This document shows, one piece after another, positions 47,801 through 58,636 of a DNA stretch of 64,000 nt. The notes below the pieces were generated by a model that had not been told where the DNA came from, ran no database searches, and saw only the letters and a list, made by a program, of their open reading frames with translations. The position numbers were made by a program, and so were the translations under genes. Source of the DNA: Turnera subulata (Eukaryota > Streptophyta > Magnoliopsida > Malpighiales > Passifloraceae); NCBI GenBank assembly GCA_028386065.3, contig JAKUCV010002319.1:1-64000 (forward strand), written 5' to 3'. Position 1 is the first letter of the stretch. Every line of letters starts with the position of its first letter.

Positions 47801-48627
47801 TATGTATTAAAAAAAATAACATGTAAATATTACGCTCTTTAAGCATTTCTGGTAACAAACTAAAAGAATATAAACAAATTGTCACGCAAAAAATCACCTC
47901 TATCCCAAACCGGATTCCCAGGGGGAGCACCGTCGAATTTGCCCGCTTTCCAGAATTGTCTAAGAAGTTGAGGCCCCATCCCCGCCGTGCTACTGTTCTC
48001 CGGTGCTGCAGCATCCATCGGGGCAGGCGCCGGAGCCGCCGCCGTCTGCGTCCGAGGCTGGGGAAGCGGCGATAGGAAATATACCGGTAACACGGCGCCC
48101 AGGTTGTCCAGCTTCCGCCTCTTCAAAACGCCGTCGTTGGAGGACGGCTCGTGCGAGTCACTGCCGCTGCTGCAACTGTCGAGGCTTATAACCGTCGGAG
48201 GAGTTGCAGTAGCACCCGCCACGAGGCCGTTTTGCGTCGGATCTGAAGGAGATAGTGGCCGGTCTCCTTGCTTCACTTCAGTTTTAACATCCATAGATGA
48301 ACTGATGAAGAAGGGGAAAAAAGGCCGGATCCCCGCCGTGCTACTGTTTTCCGGTGCTGCAGCATCCGTCAGAGCAGGCGTTGCCGCCGTCGTCGTCTGC
48401 GTCCGAGGCTGGGGAAGCGGCAATGGGAAACCTACCGGCAACACGACGCCCAAGTTCTCCAGCTTCCGCCTCTTCGAAACGCTGCCGTTGGAGGACGGCT
48501 CGTCCGAGTCGCTGCCGGTGCTGCTACTGTCGAGACTTATAACCGCCGGAGGAGTTGCAGTAGCATCCTCCACGAGGCCGTTTTGCGTCGGTTTAGAAGG
48601 AGAATGTGGCCGGACTTCTTCTTTCAT
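35812..48627 (-). CDS. MORC-family GHKL ATPase, motif-degenerate
   Basis: Plant Microrchidia protein; the family acts in nuclear gene silencing and heterochromatin compaction. Exons by splice reading (minus): 47898-48627, 47712-47795, 47577-47611, 47414-47492, 47209-47313, 47039-47120, 46697-46772, 37615-about 37700 (partial), 37318-37410, 37129-37227, 36866-37021, 36691-36783, 36272-36323, 36077-36188, 35877-35938, perhaps 35812-35828. All but the partial exon 8 join in phase. Landmarks: RQFWKAG, HPNFLHSNATSHKWAFGA, DDGGGMD, STMRLGADVIVFSRS, KSPTQSIGLLSYTFLR, HGTRVIIYNLWEDD, DIQLRGVNR, SYAAILYLRLPAGFRIILRG, VLEANFVEPAHDKQGFE. Odd: N-box Asn is Ile (LLDIALDE, codon 47589-47591), and the G2 loop reads GQYGKFKSS in place of GQYGNGFKTS. 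Copia sequence replaces the 5' part of exon 8. No C-terminal coiled coil was found. It may be a pseudogene or an ATPase-dead paralogue. Confidence 0.82.
37700..37879 (+). pseudogene. Copia Pol 3' end fragment beside LTR1
   Basis: Plus-strand LIREIIDRGDVRLCRVPSEN, then NVADPLTKPLTQQKHDGH and a stop is the very C-terminus of a copia RNase H, followed by a polypurine tract (AAGTGGGAGAT, 37869-37879) abutting the TG of the LTR at 37880. Such sequence belongs before a 3' LTR, so LTR1 here is preceded by the tail of another copia copy. The fragment breaks off at MORC exon 8 near 37700. Confidence 0.82.
37880..39388 (+). repeat. Copia LTR1
   Basis: 1509 bp. The part from 38193 on is almost identical to 45194-46388, with a few substitutions such as cctttgacc/ccttcgacc. 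Confidence 0.88.
39695..40322. repeat. Array of 15 AACATCGATGTT palindromes in copia leader
   Basis: The core ACATCGATGT of this 12-bp perfect palindrome occurs 15 times in about 630 bp, mostly as pairs 10-20 bp apart; the pairs are separated by 40-60 bp of partly similar sequence with GAGTTCCAG/CTCCAA-like words. A sixteenth, decayed copy (aacatcaatgta) is near 40363. The array lies between PBS and gag. It contains no spacer-repeat regularity of a CRISPR array. Confidence 0.95.
40890..44441 (+). pseudogene. Copia gag-pol, one stop and one frameshift
   Basis: From the ATG at 40890: a gag region (LNGNNFLKWYRNLRIIL near residue 15), a CCHC knuckle CFHCNKPGHWKRNC (about 254), protease WVLDTGCGSHIC (about 300), integrase HHCC (WHCRLGHI ... 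CESCLLGK) and DD35E core (about D498, D561, E597), then a TAG at 43305-43307 where most copias read Glu (DS-stop-KWLEAM). The same frame continues with RT (KTAFLNRNL; catalytic LLLYVDD) to about 44100. There a CT-rich run shifts the frame, which resumes as KIPYASAIGSIMYAM and runs into the N gap. Domain order PR-INT-RT-RH is that of Ty1/copia. Two lesions make it non-functional unless the TAG is read through. Confidence 0.92.
44442..45193. other. Assembly gap (752 N)
   Basis: It hides the end of the copia RNase H and the start of LTR2. The missing pieces predicted from family length and from LTR1 add up to roughly the same size, so the gap length is plausible. Confidence 0.95.
45194..46388 (+). 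repeat. Copia LTR2 (5' part in gap)
   Basis: Matches 38193-39388 of LTR1 nearly base for base. The missing first part falls in the N run. Confidence 0.88.
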
Positions 48628-48660
48628 TTCAATAGATGAACTGAAGAAGGGGAAAAAAAA
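47978..48660 (-). repeat. Tandem duplication of MORC exon 1 start
   Basis: Two units of about 340-350 bp, 48329-48660 and 47978-48328, are clearly similar. Each spans 5' UTR-like sequence, an ATG (48627 and 48294) and the N-terminal ISLDS...KRRKL...QPRTQT...APENSSTAG segment. Read through, the upstream frame passes over the UTR of the second unit (FFPFFISSS) into MDVKTEV. Either ATG gives an in-frame protein. Confidence 0.85.
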
Positions 48661-48889
48661 CTGACTATGTTTGTGAGGAAGAATAAAGAAAATATGTGTA
48701 GATTTGGAAACCAGGAGAGAGAAGAATCGAGAGAGGTAAATGGAATGACTTACACACTAAGGAATGATTTAGTTTTTGATCAAATGATCTCAGGTTTGTT
48801 ATATTTTGTGCATGGCCGGCTTAGGGGAGTGCGAATGGCTTTGGAAGTTAAGCATTCGGGTGTTTTGGGGGTAACTCGGGTTGAGAGGT

Positions 48890-49110
48890 TGGGGTTGTCC
48901 CCCTGAACGCTGGGCGAAGCTTAATACTGATGGTGCCTCAGCTCAGGGGACCCGAGTGCTGGGGGTTTGTTGAAAAAAAGCCTTGGCTGCTGGTTGGGTG
49001 GTTTCTGCTACTCTATAGGTGTGTGTTCGGCCTTTTGCGCGGAACTTTCGGGGGGCAGGTTTGCAGCAGGCGTGTGGGAGGCTGGCCATCGTTTCGTGAT
49101 CGTTTTTTTT
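48890..49110 (+). pseudogene. LINE RNase H scrap
   Basis: Plus-strand WAKLNTDGASAQG, then in shifted frames pieces resembling a GFS/CSAF/ELWG-type continuation, mark a decayed L1-type RNase H fragment upstream of MORC. The frame breaks several times in about 200 bp. Confidence 0.55.
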
Positions 49111-49215
49111 TTAACTTTATCACAACGTTTTCATAAAGTAAGATAAAGAAAAACGGCCTTTTCAAAACTTCAAATGCAGAATATGCGTGGCAAGTGAAAA
49201 AGGGTCACTAACGGC

Positions 49216-49788
49216 TAGACCTGGCAAAACGGGTAGTGGCACGACAACCCGACACGAACCCGACATGAAATTAGCAGGTATAGATCAGAGATTTTCAACC
49301 CGTTTAGTTAAATGGGTCGACCCGACACGACACGAAAATTAGCAGGTCAGGTCGCGGGTTGACCCGCCAACCCGATAGGTACCTGTTTATGACCCGATTA
49401 TATTTAGGGTATAGATATTTTACTGATTTAATGTAAGACTTATTCAATATTTAAGGCTAAAGTTACTAAAATTATCCAAAAATATTTCTATAAATGCTTT
49501 AAAATATTATTATATTATGATTCTACAATTTATAATTTTATTTAATATATGAGAAAATCTAATTATATACCTATTTGCTTAAAAAATACGCAAAATAAAA
49601 AAAAAATTCAAACTAATTTTTAGGCTTGTTAGACTTAATAGGTAACCCGCGGGTCAACCCGAACCCGACACAATAATAAACGGGTTAGACACGACACGAC
49701 ACGATTATTAAATGGGTCGGGTCGGGTTGAAGATTTGGAACCCGATTACCTGTTCAACCCGACACGACAACACGAATTGCCAGGTCTA
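49216..49788. mobile_element. hAT-type MITE, copy 2
   Basis: 573 bp, the same family and orientation as 34927-35508, with identical 12-bp terminal inverted repeats and its own 8-bp TSD CTAACGGC (49208-49215 and 49789-49796). It lies about 590 bp upstream of the first MORC ATG. Confidence 0.93.
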
Positions 49789-49796
49789 CTAACGGC

Positions 49797-51640
49797 TATT
49801 GAACATGGTTGTCCTCTTGATTTTGTATTATGCTTTCTTCTTTAACAATATCTTTAAGAAACCAAAAAAAAATTCTGAAACATCAAGATAAAAAATGGAT
49901 GTGTTTTCTTGTGGTTTATGGAGAGCCAAGACAAGTCAATAATTCCTTTTGTGGGTTAGAGGAGGACAATACACTTTAAGTGTGCACATAAGAGGAAGAT
50001 GGAGAGGAATTTAAAAACTTCCACCAATTAAGACTAATGGCTATTTTTCTATCCTATTGGAGTGTCAAGCTCTGAAGAAAGGGTTCTAGAAGACACAAGG
50101 ATGTCAAACTGGCATTTTGAATATTTGGGTATTTGAGCAGTTCATTTTGTAAACCATTTTCCATCATATCTCAAGGCCATTTTTGGAAAGAAAAGCTCTC
50201 TTTTGTCCCACTCTCAAATTGATTCATTGGGAGCCTTTGAGTACCAACATATCTAAGTCATTTCCTTCCAGAAAATTAAAAGGATCAAATACCTTTATAT
50301 ACCTGGAGTTTCGTATTTGTCCCGTTTGTATACCCGAGAGTTTTCGTGCCCTTTTATGTACCTCAAGTTTCGATTTTTGTCCCTTTTATATACCTCAGAC
50401 AGTCCGGGCGATGACATAACCATTTGCCCGGATTTACTTGACACGTGTCACATTCCTATTAGAACCACGTGGAAAAACTGTGGGGCCCACATTTTGCCAT
50501 TTTTTATTTTTAAAATTACAAAAATTATATTTTCGAGTTTTTAATTCATATACCGGACTAGTTGGCCTGTTTTTTTGTCCCAATTTGATTTGAATTAAAA
50601 CTGATTGGATTGCTGGTTCACTTTCTATTTATTAATTTAATATAATGATGCTTGACACGTGGATTGATCTGAGCCTACAATTTAAAAACATAAAAGAAAT
50701 TTTTTAACCTAATAATCAAGTCTTCTCCAACACTGTGCGGCTTCTTCATGGTCACTCCCTCCTCTCTCTATCTTCATCTTCTTCACCTTCACCTTTATCT
50801 TCTACCCATTTTTTTCCTAACGTTCAAAACCAAAAAAAAGAAAGCTAAAAATCTTCCCCACCTTTACTTTCTGCCATTTTTTCGAATGTTCAAAACCAAA
50901 AAAAAAAAAGCTAAAAACCTACCCAACGTAATGACCTTGCGGATCCACCGTAGCCATGGTTGCAGGTGATGGAGGCGTGATTAGATATGAAGGGGTCGGA
51001 CACAATAACATGCGTTGCTTCAAACTGATGAAGCACTTGAAGATCTCCCCACCATCGTCTCTGTTTCAATTTTTTAAATGTTTGTGATGTCAATAATTAT
51101 AACTAGCCGCTATTCCCATGTTACACACGGGCCGGACTGGGTGATGACCAAATTTAAATATAAGAATATTAAAATATTTTCAAATATATATATTAAAATA
51201 CAATACATATTATTTAGGTTTAAAATCATAATATATAGAGTATTAATGAAATTGAGTATGCAAAGTAAAAAATTAATTATCGGAAGTGTAATTGTACGAT
51301 TGAATTTTTAAACCAATATAATTTCACATGACAGTAATTGTTGTTAAAAATGAGTCATACAAATGTCCTCTTTTTGCTTGTAAATAACCAACCCAAAATG
51401 AAATGAAATAAAGAAAGAGGCAAAAGGAAAAAAATAACAGATGACAAAATCAAAATCGGTCAACAATAAAATAAATCTTCAGGTCATCATCAGTGTGAGA
51501 GCAAAGATCTAAACTCCAGTATGCTCTTCACATTGATTAGCATATCTTTGAACAATCAATAGTTCACAAACACCAGATCACAATGGCACCAATCATTACA
51601 AAAATCAGATTAGAAACAAACCACTATGCCATTTAAAAAA
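49797..51640. other. Intergenic with small repeats
   Basis: No gene found. A short tandem pattern at about 50285-50405 repeats TATACCTC-AGTTTCG-TTTGTCCC about three times and may be one end of a DNA transposon. At about 50815-50935 a block of about 70 bp with gttcaaaaccaaaaaaaa is duplicated. A possible Helitron 3' end lies at 51103-51131. Confidence 0.45.
51103..51131 (-). mobile_element. Possible Helitron 3' terminus
   Basis: On the minus strand a hairpin CCCGTG-TGTAA-CATGGG (51115-51131) is followed after eight bases by CTAG and T. No convincing TC start preceded by A was found to its right, so the 5' end is unknown. Confidence 0.5.
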
Positions 51641-53770
51641 TGGATTAAAGCGTTTTTTGGTTCCTGTGTAAGGACTCAAAGTTGGAAGTCATCCTCGTGT
51701 AGGATTTTGGCCTCTTTTCATCCCTCCGTTCATCGCTTTTGGTTAGTTTTGGTTTGTCAGGCCAAAATTCGGCCAAAATCGTTGATGTGGCATACACATC
51801 AGCTTTGTGGGGCCCACATGTCATGGTTTAACCCAAAACCGACCCAGCTCCACCCGACTTGTTTCTTCCTCCCGATTGGTCTGGTTATGGATTTTTACTT
51901 AAAATACCTAAATTATAATCCTTACTCTTAAATTATTATTTTAGAAAGATTATTTTTTTACATATCCAAAGACATATTTTAATTTTTACCTAAATATAAC
52001 TTTTTGACTCATCCAAATTTTTTTACCCATAATCCAATTTAAAAATTTAAATTAAATTAAATTCTAGTATCAAAAATTAATATGAAAAAAACAATATAAT
52101 TACATGTGAATTTTTCCAGTATTAACTTTTTGACCCGATTTAATATTAAAAGAAACAACACAATTACAATTAATTATCTCATTATTTATCTAATATGAAA
52201 AGATTAGCTCAGATTTTATTTTCCTCTTCAATTATCTCCATAAATTCCTCTTAATCTTTTCTTATTAAAGAATATTTTAATTAAAAAAACAAAAATATTT
52301 TCACCACCATCACCCTCCTCCACCCGACAACCACCACCAGAACCAGTACCACCCTCCTCACCAACGACGACCACCACAAGAAACACCACTACCCTTCTCC
52401 TCCATAAGCACCGGTTGAATTGAGATTCTATTCTTGTTTTCTACCATTAACAACATCAACACAATCACAACAGTATCTTCATCATCGTCATAGAGAAAAT
52501 TAAAACCATAGCAGCCCAAATTAATTTGATTTATAGAATACCCTAACCCAAACCATAGCAGCCACAACCATGTCATCCCAACCACCACACAACAGTGGCG
52601 TCTGTGGGCAGCGAGCTCCGAGGCGGCGGATCGAAAGAGAGGAGAGGAGAGATCGGGCGGCGCGATTTGCAAAGGAAGACAAGCAGATGCAACTCGGGTG
52701 GCGATGTCGCTCCTGTGCTCGATAGTGTCGACGGCGGCTGTGGCAGAGGACGCGGCAATGACGGAGGCGACTTCAGCGGCAGTTGAGGCGAGAGAGAAGA
52801 GGTAGGGCGATTCAAGCTCAGTCCCGTTGAACGGAACTCGAGTAGAGGTTCGCGAGGAGGTGGCACCTCGCCTGGTTGTAGCGGCCGTGGAAAGGCGACG
52901 GCGTAGGAAGGAGGAGGAAGATTGGGAGGCAGCGCTAGAGTTGAGGAGAGGGTGTGGCGTTGGTAAGGTGGCAGAGGTTGGCTCGGCGAGGGGACAAGAG
53001 AGGAAGGCAGCGGCTATGGTGATTGGCAGAAGAGGAAGGAGATGCAGGGAAGGGCGCAGTGAGGAGGAAGACTTAAAGGAGAGGAAGAGAGGAAGAAGAC
53101 AAGGGGAAGAAAACAGAGGGAGAGAGGAGTAACCGAGAAGAGGAAAAGAAAGTCTGGAAGGGAGAAGAGTGGAGGAGAAGGGAAAAAGAAAAGTGAGGAA
53201 GAAGAAGAAGAAGAAGAAGGAAAAATCAGGAAGAAAGAAAATAAAAAAAGAAAAATGTGGAGAAAGGAAAAATTAGATGGGAAAAGAAGAAAAAGAAAAG
53301 AAAATGGAAAAAAAGAGAAAAGACAAGAAAGGAGTGGCTCGGGAGAGAGAATAACAAGATAATAACAAATGGGAAAAAGTAAAAAGGAAAAATAACTTTT
53401 TTACTAAAATTAAAGTAAAATAATTGTAAATTAAATTTTGGGAAAAAGAGAAAAAGGAAAAAAGAATAAAAAATCTAGACAAGTGGGTCAATGGGGTGGG
53501 CAAACGGGTCGGGTGGGGCTGGTTTTTGGTTTAACCTTAACATGTGGGCCCCACAAAGCTGATGTGGCGCCTAAAAATTTGCCAAATCAGCCACTTTCGC
53601 CGGATTTCGGTCAGACTGACCAAAATGAATGAACGGAGGGATGAAAAGAGGCCAAAATCCTACACGAGGATGAATTCTAACTTTGAGGCCTTACACAAGG
53701 ACCAAAATCCTACACGAGGATGAATTCTAACTTTGAGGCCTTACACAAGGACCAAAAAACGCTTTATTCC
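51641..53770. mobile_element. DNA transposon with ~190-bp inverted repeats (MULE-like?)
   Basis: The two ends are inverted copies starting GGA(T/A)TAAAGCGTTTTTTGGT and sharing TCCTCGTGTAGGATTTTGGC, CTTTTCATCCCTCCGTTCAT and CTTTGTGGGGCCCACATGT over about 190 bp. The right repeat has an internal 50-bp tandem duplication (about 53653-53752). The interior is AT-rich, then CT/GA-skewed, with no transposase. Long inverted repeats suggest a non-autonomous Mutator-like element, but I could not find a 9-10-bp TSD, so the superfamily is open. Confidence 0.7.
52600..53460 (+). repeat. Purine-rich tract inside the element
   Basis: Strong G/A bias on the plus strand with GAA repeats (about 53195-53220). 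The ORFs here are low-complexity Arg/Glu or Pro/Ser translations and not credible proteins. Confidence 0.6.
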
Positions 53771-54962
53771 TTAAACAATTACATGGTTAAAATATTTCAG
53801 AAAGAAAGAAGTATAATGGATCCCATTTTATTCCGTTCATGCGGAGATTGTGATTGCTAATGGTAATTTTTGAAAATTTTGGGATGTAAACCAATGGCAT
53901 GGTTGAAACAATTCTATGTGCTAAAACAAAATACAGCCTCCTTCTAAAATAAGTTGGTGAAATAATCTATAGGTTAAAAATTACACATTTAATGTAAGTA
54001 TTGAATAAATTACAAATAAAATATCCTGTAAAAATTCTCAAGCTAATATTTTATTAAACAAATAATAAAATCATACAATATCAAGTAATATAAAAATATT
54101 TTAAATATTCAACATAATTTATTAAAATAAGTATTGAATAACTAGTTTTAAATTTTTACAGTTGGATAACAGTCTCCCAATTAAGTTTTGCATTTTTTGT
54201 TCTCTCAGAATTATTAAATTCCAAAAGTATCCAAACAGATTTTCATACTTCAAACACTTTCGAAACAGTTTTTAGTTCTCTCAATTTTCAGAATAATTAT
54301 CAGAAAACTAAAAACACAAAACACTCCCAAACCCATCTTAGGAAACTGAAAAGGCAAACAAAAGATCAAAATTAAATAAAAAAAAATCAATATCTCCACA
54401 GTATGAAAACTGATAAGAATGCATAGAGAAAATTGTAAAAAAAACACATCTAACATGTAAAAGTATTACATTGGAATGTACATACACCACTTACACTCAT
54501 GAATAAAAACAACAATGCAAGTGAATTATTGTTGTCAGGAGAATTTGAGCTTTTAATAGTTGTCATAGAATTTTGGATATTGTTTCCCTTTATCCATGGC
54601 AACAGTAGCCCTCGAAGGCCAGGTCGCCAAGCCTCTGAGCTAGAGGTACCTGTCCTATAATTAATGAATTTCCAACTAGATTTTTCAAAAATTATCAACA
54701 ACCACATAACTTGAGCTATTATGTATGGTAGCATGACAGATGCCATGGTTACTCACTTGGAGTCATGCTCTTATTAAATCCACTGCACACAACCAACACC
54801 ACGGAGAAGAAAAGAAATTAAATTATCATCATAAAAAATAGAAAAAGAAAAGTTAATCCAGTTACATAGCCCACCATCACACAACCGCACTGTTAGATGA
54901 AAACTATATTTTAATCTCCTCTCTAGATTATATTTCCCATTCCCCAATTCGTCCTTTTTACT
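53771..54962. other. Intergenic, AT-rich
   Basis: Nothing recognised. Confidence 0.4.
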
Positions 54963-54967
54963 TCTGA

Positions 54968-57713
54968 TGTAACAGCCCGGGTAAAATTTGGATTTTTACC
55001 GGGACTGTTAAAGTCGTTATACAGTGATTTACCGAATGAATTAATCTTGGGTAATTAATTCAAGGTAAATCGGGCGTTGTTTTTCGAAACCGAGGGTTTT
55101 CCCGCGCTCGTGATTTTCCCGTGGATTTTTCGGAACTAAGTTGGTATTTTTCGGGTTTCGGAATTTCTCGAAAAATCACAGCGGAAAATAACTAAGGGGG
55201 TATCACTTATTTTCTGGTCCGGATCGGACTCGCCCGTAATGCAGACGAAATTTTATTATTGAGTTCACATGATTAATAGTAAAAAAAAAAATAGTTTAAA
55301 AGTATGAAACCGGTGAAGGAAGAAGGGGAAGAAGAGAGGGAAAAAAAGATAGGAGAGAAAAGACAGAAAAAGAAAAACAAAAGTGAGAAAAAGAAGAGAA
55401 AAGAGAGAAAAGAAAAAGAGAAGGAAAGAAGGAAAAAAAAACGGAGAGAAAAGAGAAAAAAAAAAGAAAAAAAAAAGAAAAGAGAGGAGCAGAGGGCCGG
55501 ACCACCACCTCCACCACCAACGGCCACCCTCTTCACCGCCATCATCATCTTGTTCTTCCTCCCCGCGACGAGTCAGCAGCACCGCCGACGAAGCAGGAAC
55601 TCGTCAGCAACCGCGTCGTCGCCCATCCTCCTCCCTGCAACCCGACAAGCCTCTTCTTCCTCTCCTTTCTCCTCTCCGGCGACACCTCCACCGCGCCGTC
55701 TGAGTCCTTCATGAACCACTGCCACCTTGCTCGTGTCGCCACCCTCACGCGACTCCACCTGCAGCCGACCCTACCTCGACACACGCCACGCCACGCCGCC
55801 TGCAACCCGCCACCACCAAGGTGAGGAAGACGACCCGGTTAAGATGGTTCACGGGTCGGTTGACCCGGTTCTAATGGATGGGTATTTTTTTTTTGTTGGG
55901 TTGGGCCTTAGCAGGTTGGGTTCTTATTTGGTTGAGTTGGGCTGTGATTTGGGTTGATGGGCTTGCGCATGGGTTGGGCTAGTGGCTGTACTAGGCTCGA
56001 TGCGTGGGCCTGTCTGAGCTCTATGCAGTGGGCTGGACAGTACTATTCAGGCCCAGCCCAATTTTAAAAAAATAATAAATAAAATAACAATAATAATAAT
56101 TAATACATATATATTCTGGGAATATATTTAAGTTATAGAAAAATATATATTTTGGGAAAGTATAAGATATGGAAAAAAATAATAATATTTATGCATACGG
56201 GAATAATTTAGGAAAATTGTATATGTATATTAATAAATTCGTATTTATTTCAGAAAATAAGTGTATATGATTATACTTTCTGGAAAAGGAGTTTTCTAAA
56301 AAAATAATAATAATAATACTTGGAAATTATACTTTGGAAAGTATAATAGTTTTATGTAAATATTACGGAAAACATATACATATATTATAAATTCCAGAAA
56401 AATTAAGGAGATTATAATTTTGGAAATTATGGTTATTTTATGAAAATATTTTGAAAAGGTTTTTATTTAAGTATGGTACCGAAATTATATTCGGATATAC
56501 GTACGGTAATTATTTTCGGTAAAAGATGGAAATAAAGGATAAGTAATCGGGATGGGTAATTTCGTAGTATTGGCATCATAGTATACCGATTATGTGCATT
56601 TATGTGAGTATGTGTCGTTTTGATGTATAGGTTTGGATATCGGGCAGTTTCCCGAGGAACCGACGTCGGACCGGTCATTGTCTCCGGAGTTGAGTAATCG
56701 GCCAAGGTGAGGATGGATTTCCTTCAATATGTGCCTATATTACTCGGTCATTATGTTTTGATGATTATTGCATTGTTGAGTATTATGTGGTTGGTTTCGG
56801 GATGTTTATCCCATTGTCTTGATTGTGGTTCGGGATGTTTATCCCATGTTGATTTTTGGATGTTTATCCTTGCGTCTTTTGGTTTAAGTATAAAATGGTA
56901 TAATTAATGAATTGTGACGAGGATGTCGATCCTCGGTATTTTGGTTAGGGATGTCGATCCCTTAGTTTGGTTTTTGACGACGGTAATATAATTGTCACGT
57001 GGTAAGTAGAGGTACGACCGGATGGTTAGAGACTGTTTTGTGGTGGCCATGATCTGGGTTCGTGTGATAAGCATGTCTATGCTTGGGATGTCTATCCCGG
57101 TTTGTTATATTTGGGATGTCTATCCCTGGGTTCTTTTTGATCTGGCACCAGGAACAGGTTGATAACCTGGTACGACCCTAGCTTATACGTGACGGGGCCC
57201 GGAAAGATAAAACTGGAAAAATTGGATTTTATTGAGTCTTTTGGTTTTGGACCGGTTTTGGGTCCTGTCTTTCGATTTGGTGTATTTTGGTGGATTTTAC
57301 TTGTTTTCGACTTGAGTAATTTACAGTGTTCATATTGATTGTCTTTCCTTCGTCGGTGAGCACTTCGGACTCACCCCTCACCTGCGGGCTTTCATCCCGT
57401 AGGATGAGTTATGTTTGGTACAGGTTTGGTGTATTACAGACAGGCTGCGATGTTATCCCTTGGACAGGGCTTGGATCCATAGTTTGCATCAGTGTCGTAT
57501 ATAGTGTTTATGTGAGTTATAAGTCTTCCGTTGTGCAGTTATTTGAGTTATTGGGCCATTGGGCCGGTTTTGGTTATTTATTGTTGTTTTTATTATGGGC
57601 TGTTGAGCCCGGTTATCTATTGTATACACTGTATGCTGGATCATGTTGGGTTGGGTTGTCACAGTTCCGACACGTGTTTACTGTGTACGGTAAATACGGG
57701 TCGGGGCATTTCA
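54968..57713 (+). repeat. Solo LTR, gypsy type
   Basis: 2746 bp from TGTAACAGCCCGGGTAAAA to GGGGCATTTCA, flanked by the 5-bp TSD TCTGA (54963-54967 and 57714-57718). Ends and the CACTTCGGACTCACCCCTCA block match the LARD LTRs, but the middle differs. There is no internal region, so it arose by LTR-LTR recombination. It contains a purine-rich tract (about 55310-55490) and an array of GGGATGTnnATCCC mini-palindromes (about 56795-57140). Confidence 0.92.
56795..57140 (+). repeat. Mini-palindrome array GGGAT-N-ATCCC in LTR
   Basis: About seven copies, such as GGGATGTTTATCCC, GAGGATGTCGATCCTC and GGGATGTCTATCCC, each a 14-16-nt inverted repeat with a short loop. The partial LTR at 9265-10805 has the complementary form GGGATAGACATCCC several times. 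Confidence 0.75.
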
Positions 57714-57885
57714 TCTGAATATTTGTATATTTATTTACTAAAATATTCATATACTGATGGCCCCCAATCGCATTGCCTTTTCTCAACTTTACCAAAATTT
57801 TGACTTTTATTATAATTTTTTTTCTTCTCACATTTTATCTTTCAAGACATAAGAAAATTAGGTCTTATTGACCCCCCGGTTAAAC

Positions 57886-58628
57886 CAGTGGCGGATCCAG
57901 GAATTTTTTACAGTGTAGGCCAAAATTTAAATAGTAAAAATAATTCTAGAACCCATAAATATATATAAGATTTACCGTTGAATGAATCTTTTTTTCATTG
58001 TGTTTATAGAAAAAAATTAGAGAATCATTATTAATTAATATATTGTATTACTGAAATAAAAGAAGGAATAAAAGAAAGAAAAAAACTGAACCCATTAACT
58101 AACTATTATCTTTCTTTCATTCTCTCTTTTTAAGGATTTTTTTTTCAAAAAAAAAAAGAAAAATTAAATACAAGTCAAAACTCTAACTCTAAGTAATAGT
58201 AATCTGATGAGAATTATTTAACAACATCTTAATTATGTAGGAGTTTTAGAAGATTGAAAGTGAGAAATAAAAGAAAACCAAAAAATAAAACGAAAAAAAA
58301 TAGATAGAAGAGAGGAGAAGAGAGGTGAGGTTTGTCGAGAAAAAAATTTATTAACTTATTTATAATGAGTAATCTCGTAATAAAGAGGAAAAAAAACCAC
58401 GACTTAACCAACTTACAAGTTGTATGCACAGTTTGTAGGTTTATAGCTTGGGCTAGGCTTTTGGACTTTTATTTTTTTAAAATTCAGTGTAGGCAAAAAT
58501 AGATTAAGTATGTGTTATGGGTTTTTTTTATGCTAACAAAATTGAGGACTAAATTCTTTTTAAAAAAAAAAATGGGGAGCCCAATGTAGCCACCTGCTTA
58601 CGGTGACTACACCGTGCATCCGCCGCTG
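57886..58628. mobile_element. hAT-type MITE, CAGTGGCGGA family
   Basis: 743 bp with terminal inverted repeats CAGTGGCGGATCCAG and CAGCGGCGGATGCAC (reverse complement of the right end), and an 8-bp TSD GGTTAAAC at 57878-57885 and 58629-58636. AT-rich interior, no ORF. Confidence 0.92.
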
Positions 58629-58636
58629 GGTTAAAC

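Noticed and set aside
48667..49136. Two plus-strand ORFs upstream of MORC
   Set aside because: They overlap a decayed LINE RNase H scrap and have no start context or family match.
51225..51245. Helitron 5' end for the 51103 terminus
   Set aside because: The minus-strand TCTATATATT there is preceded by C and not A, so the target rule fails.
52827..53132. Arg/Glu-rich ORF
   Set aside because: Purine-rich tract inside the long-TIR transposon, with no domain features.
55304..55714. Lys/Arg/Glu-rich ORFs
   Set aside because: Translation of a purine-rich tract in the solo LTR.
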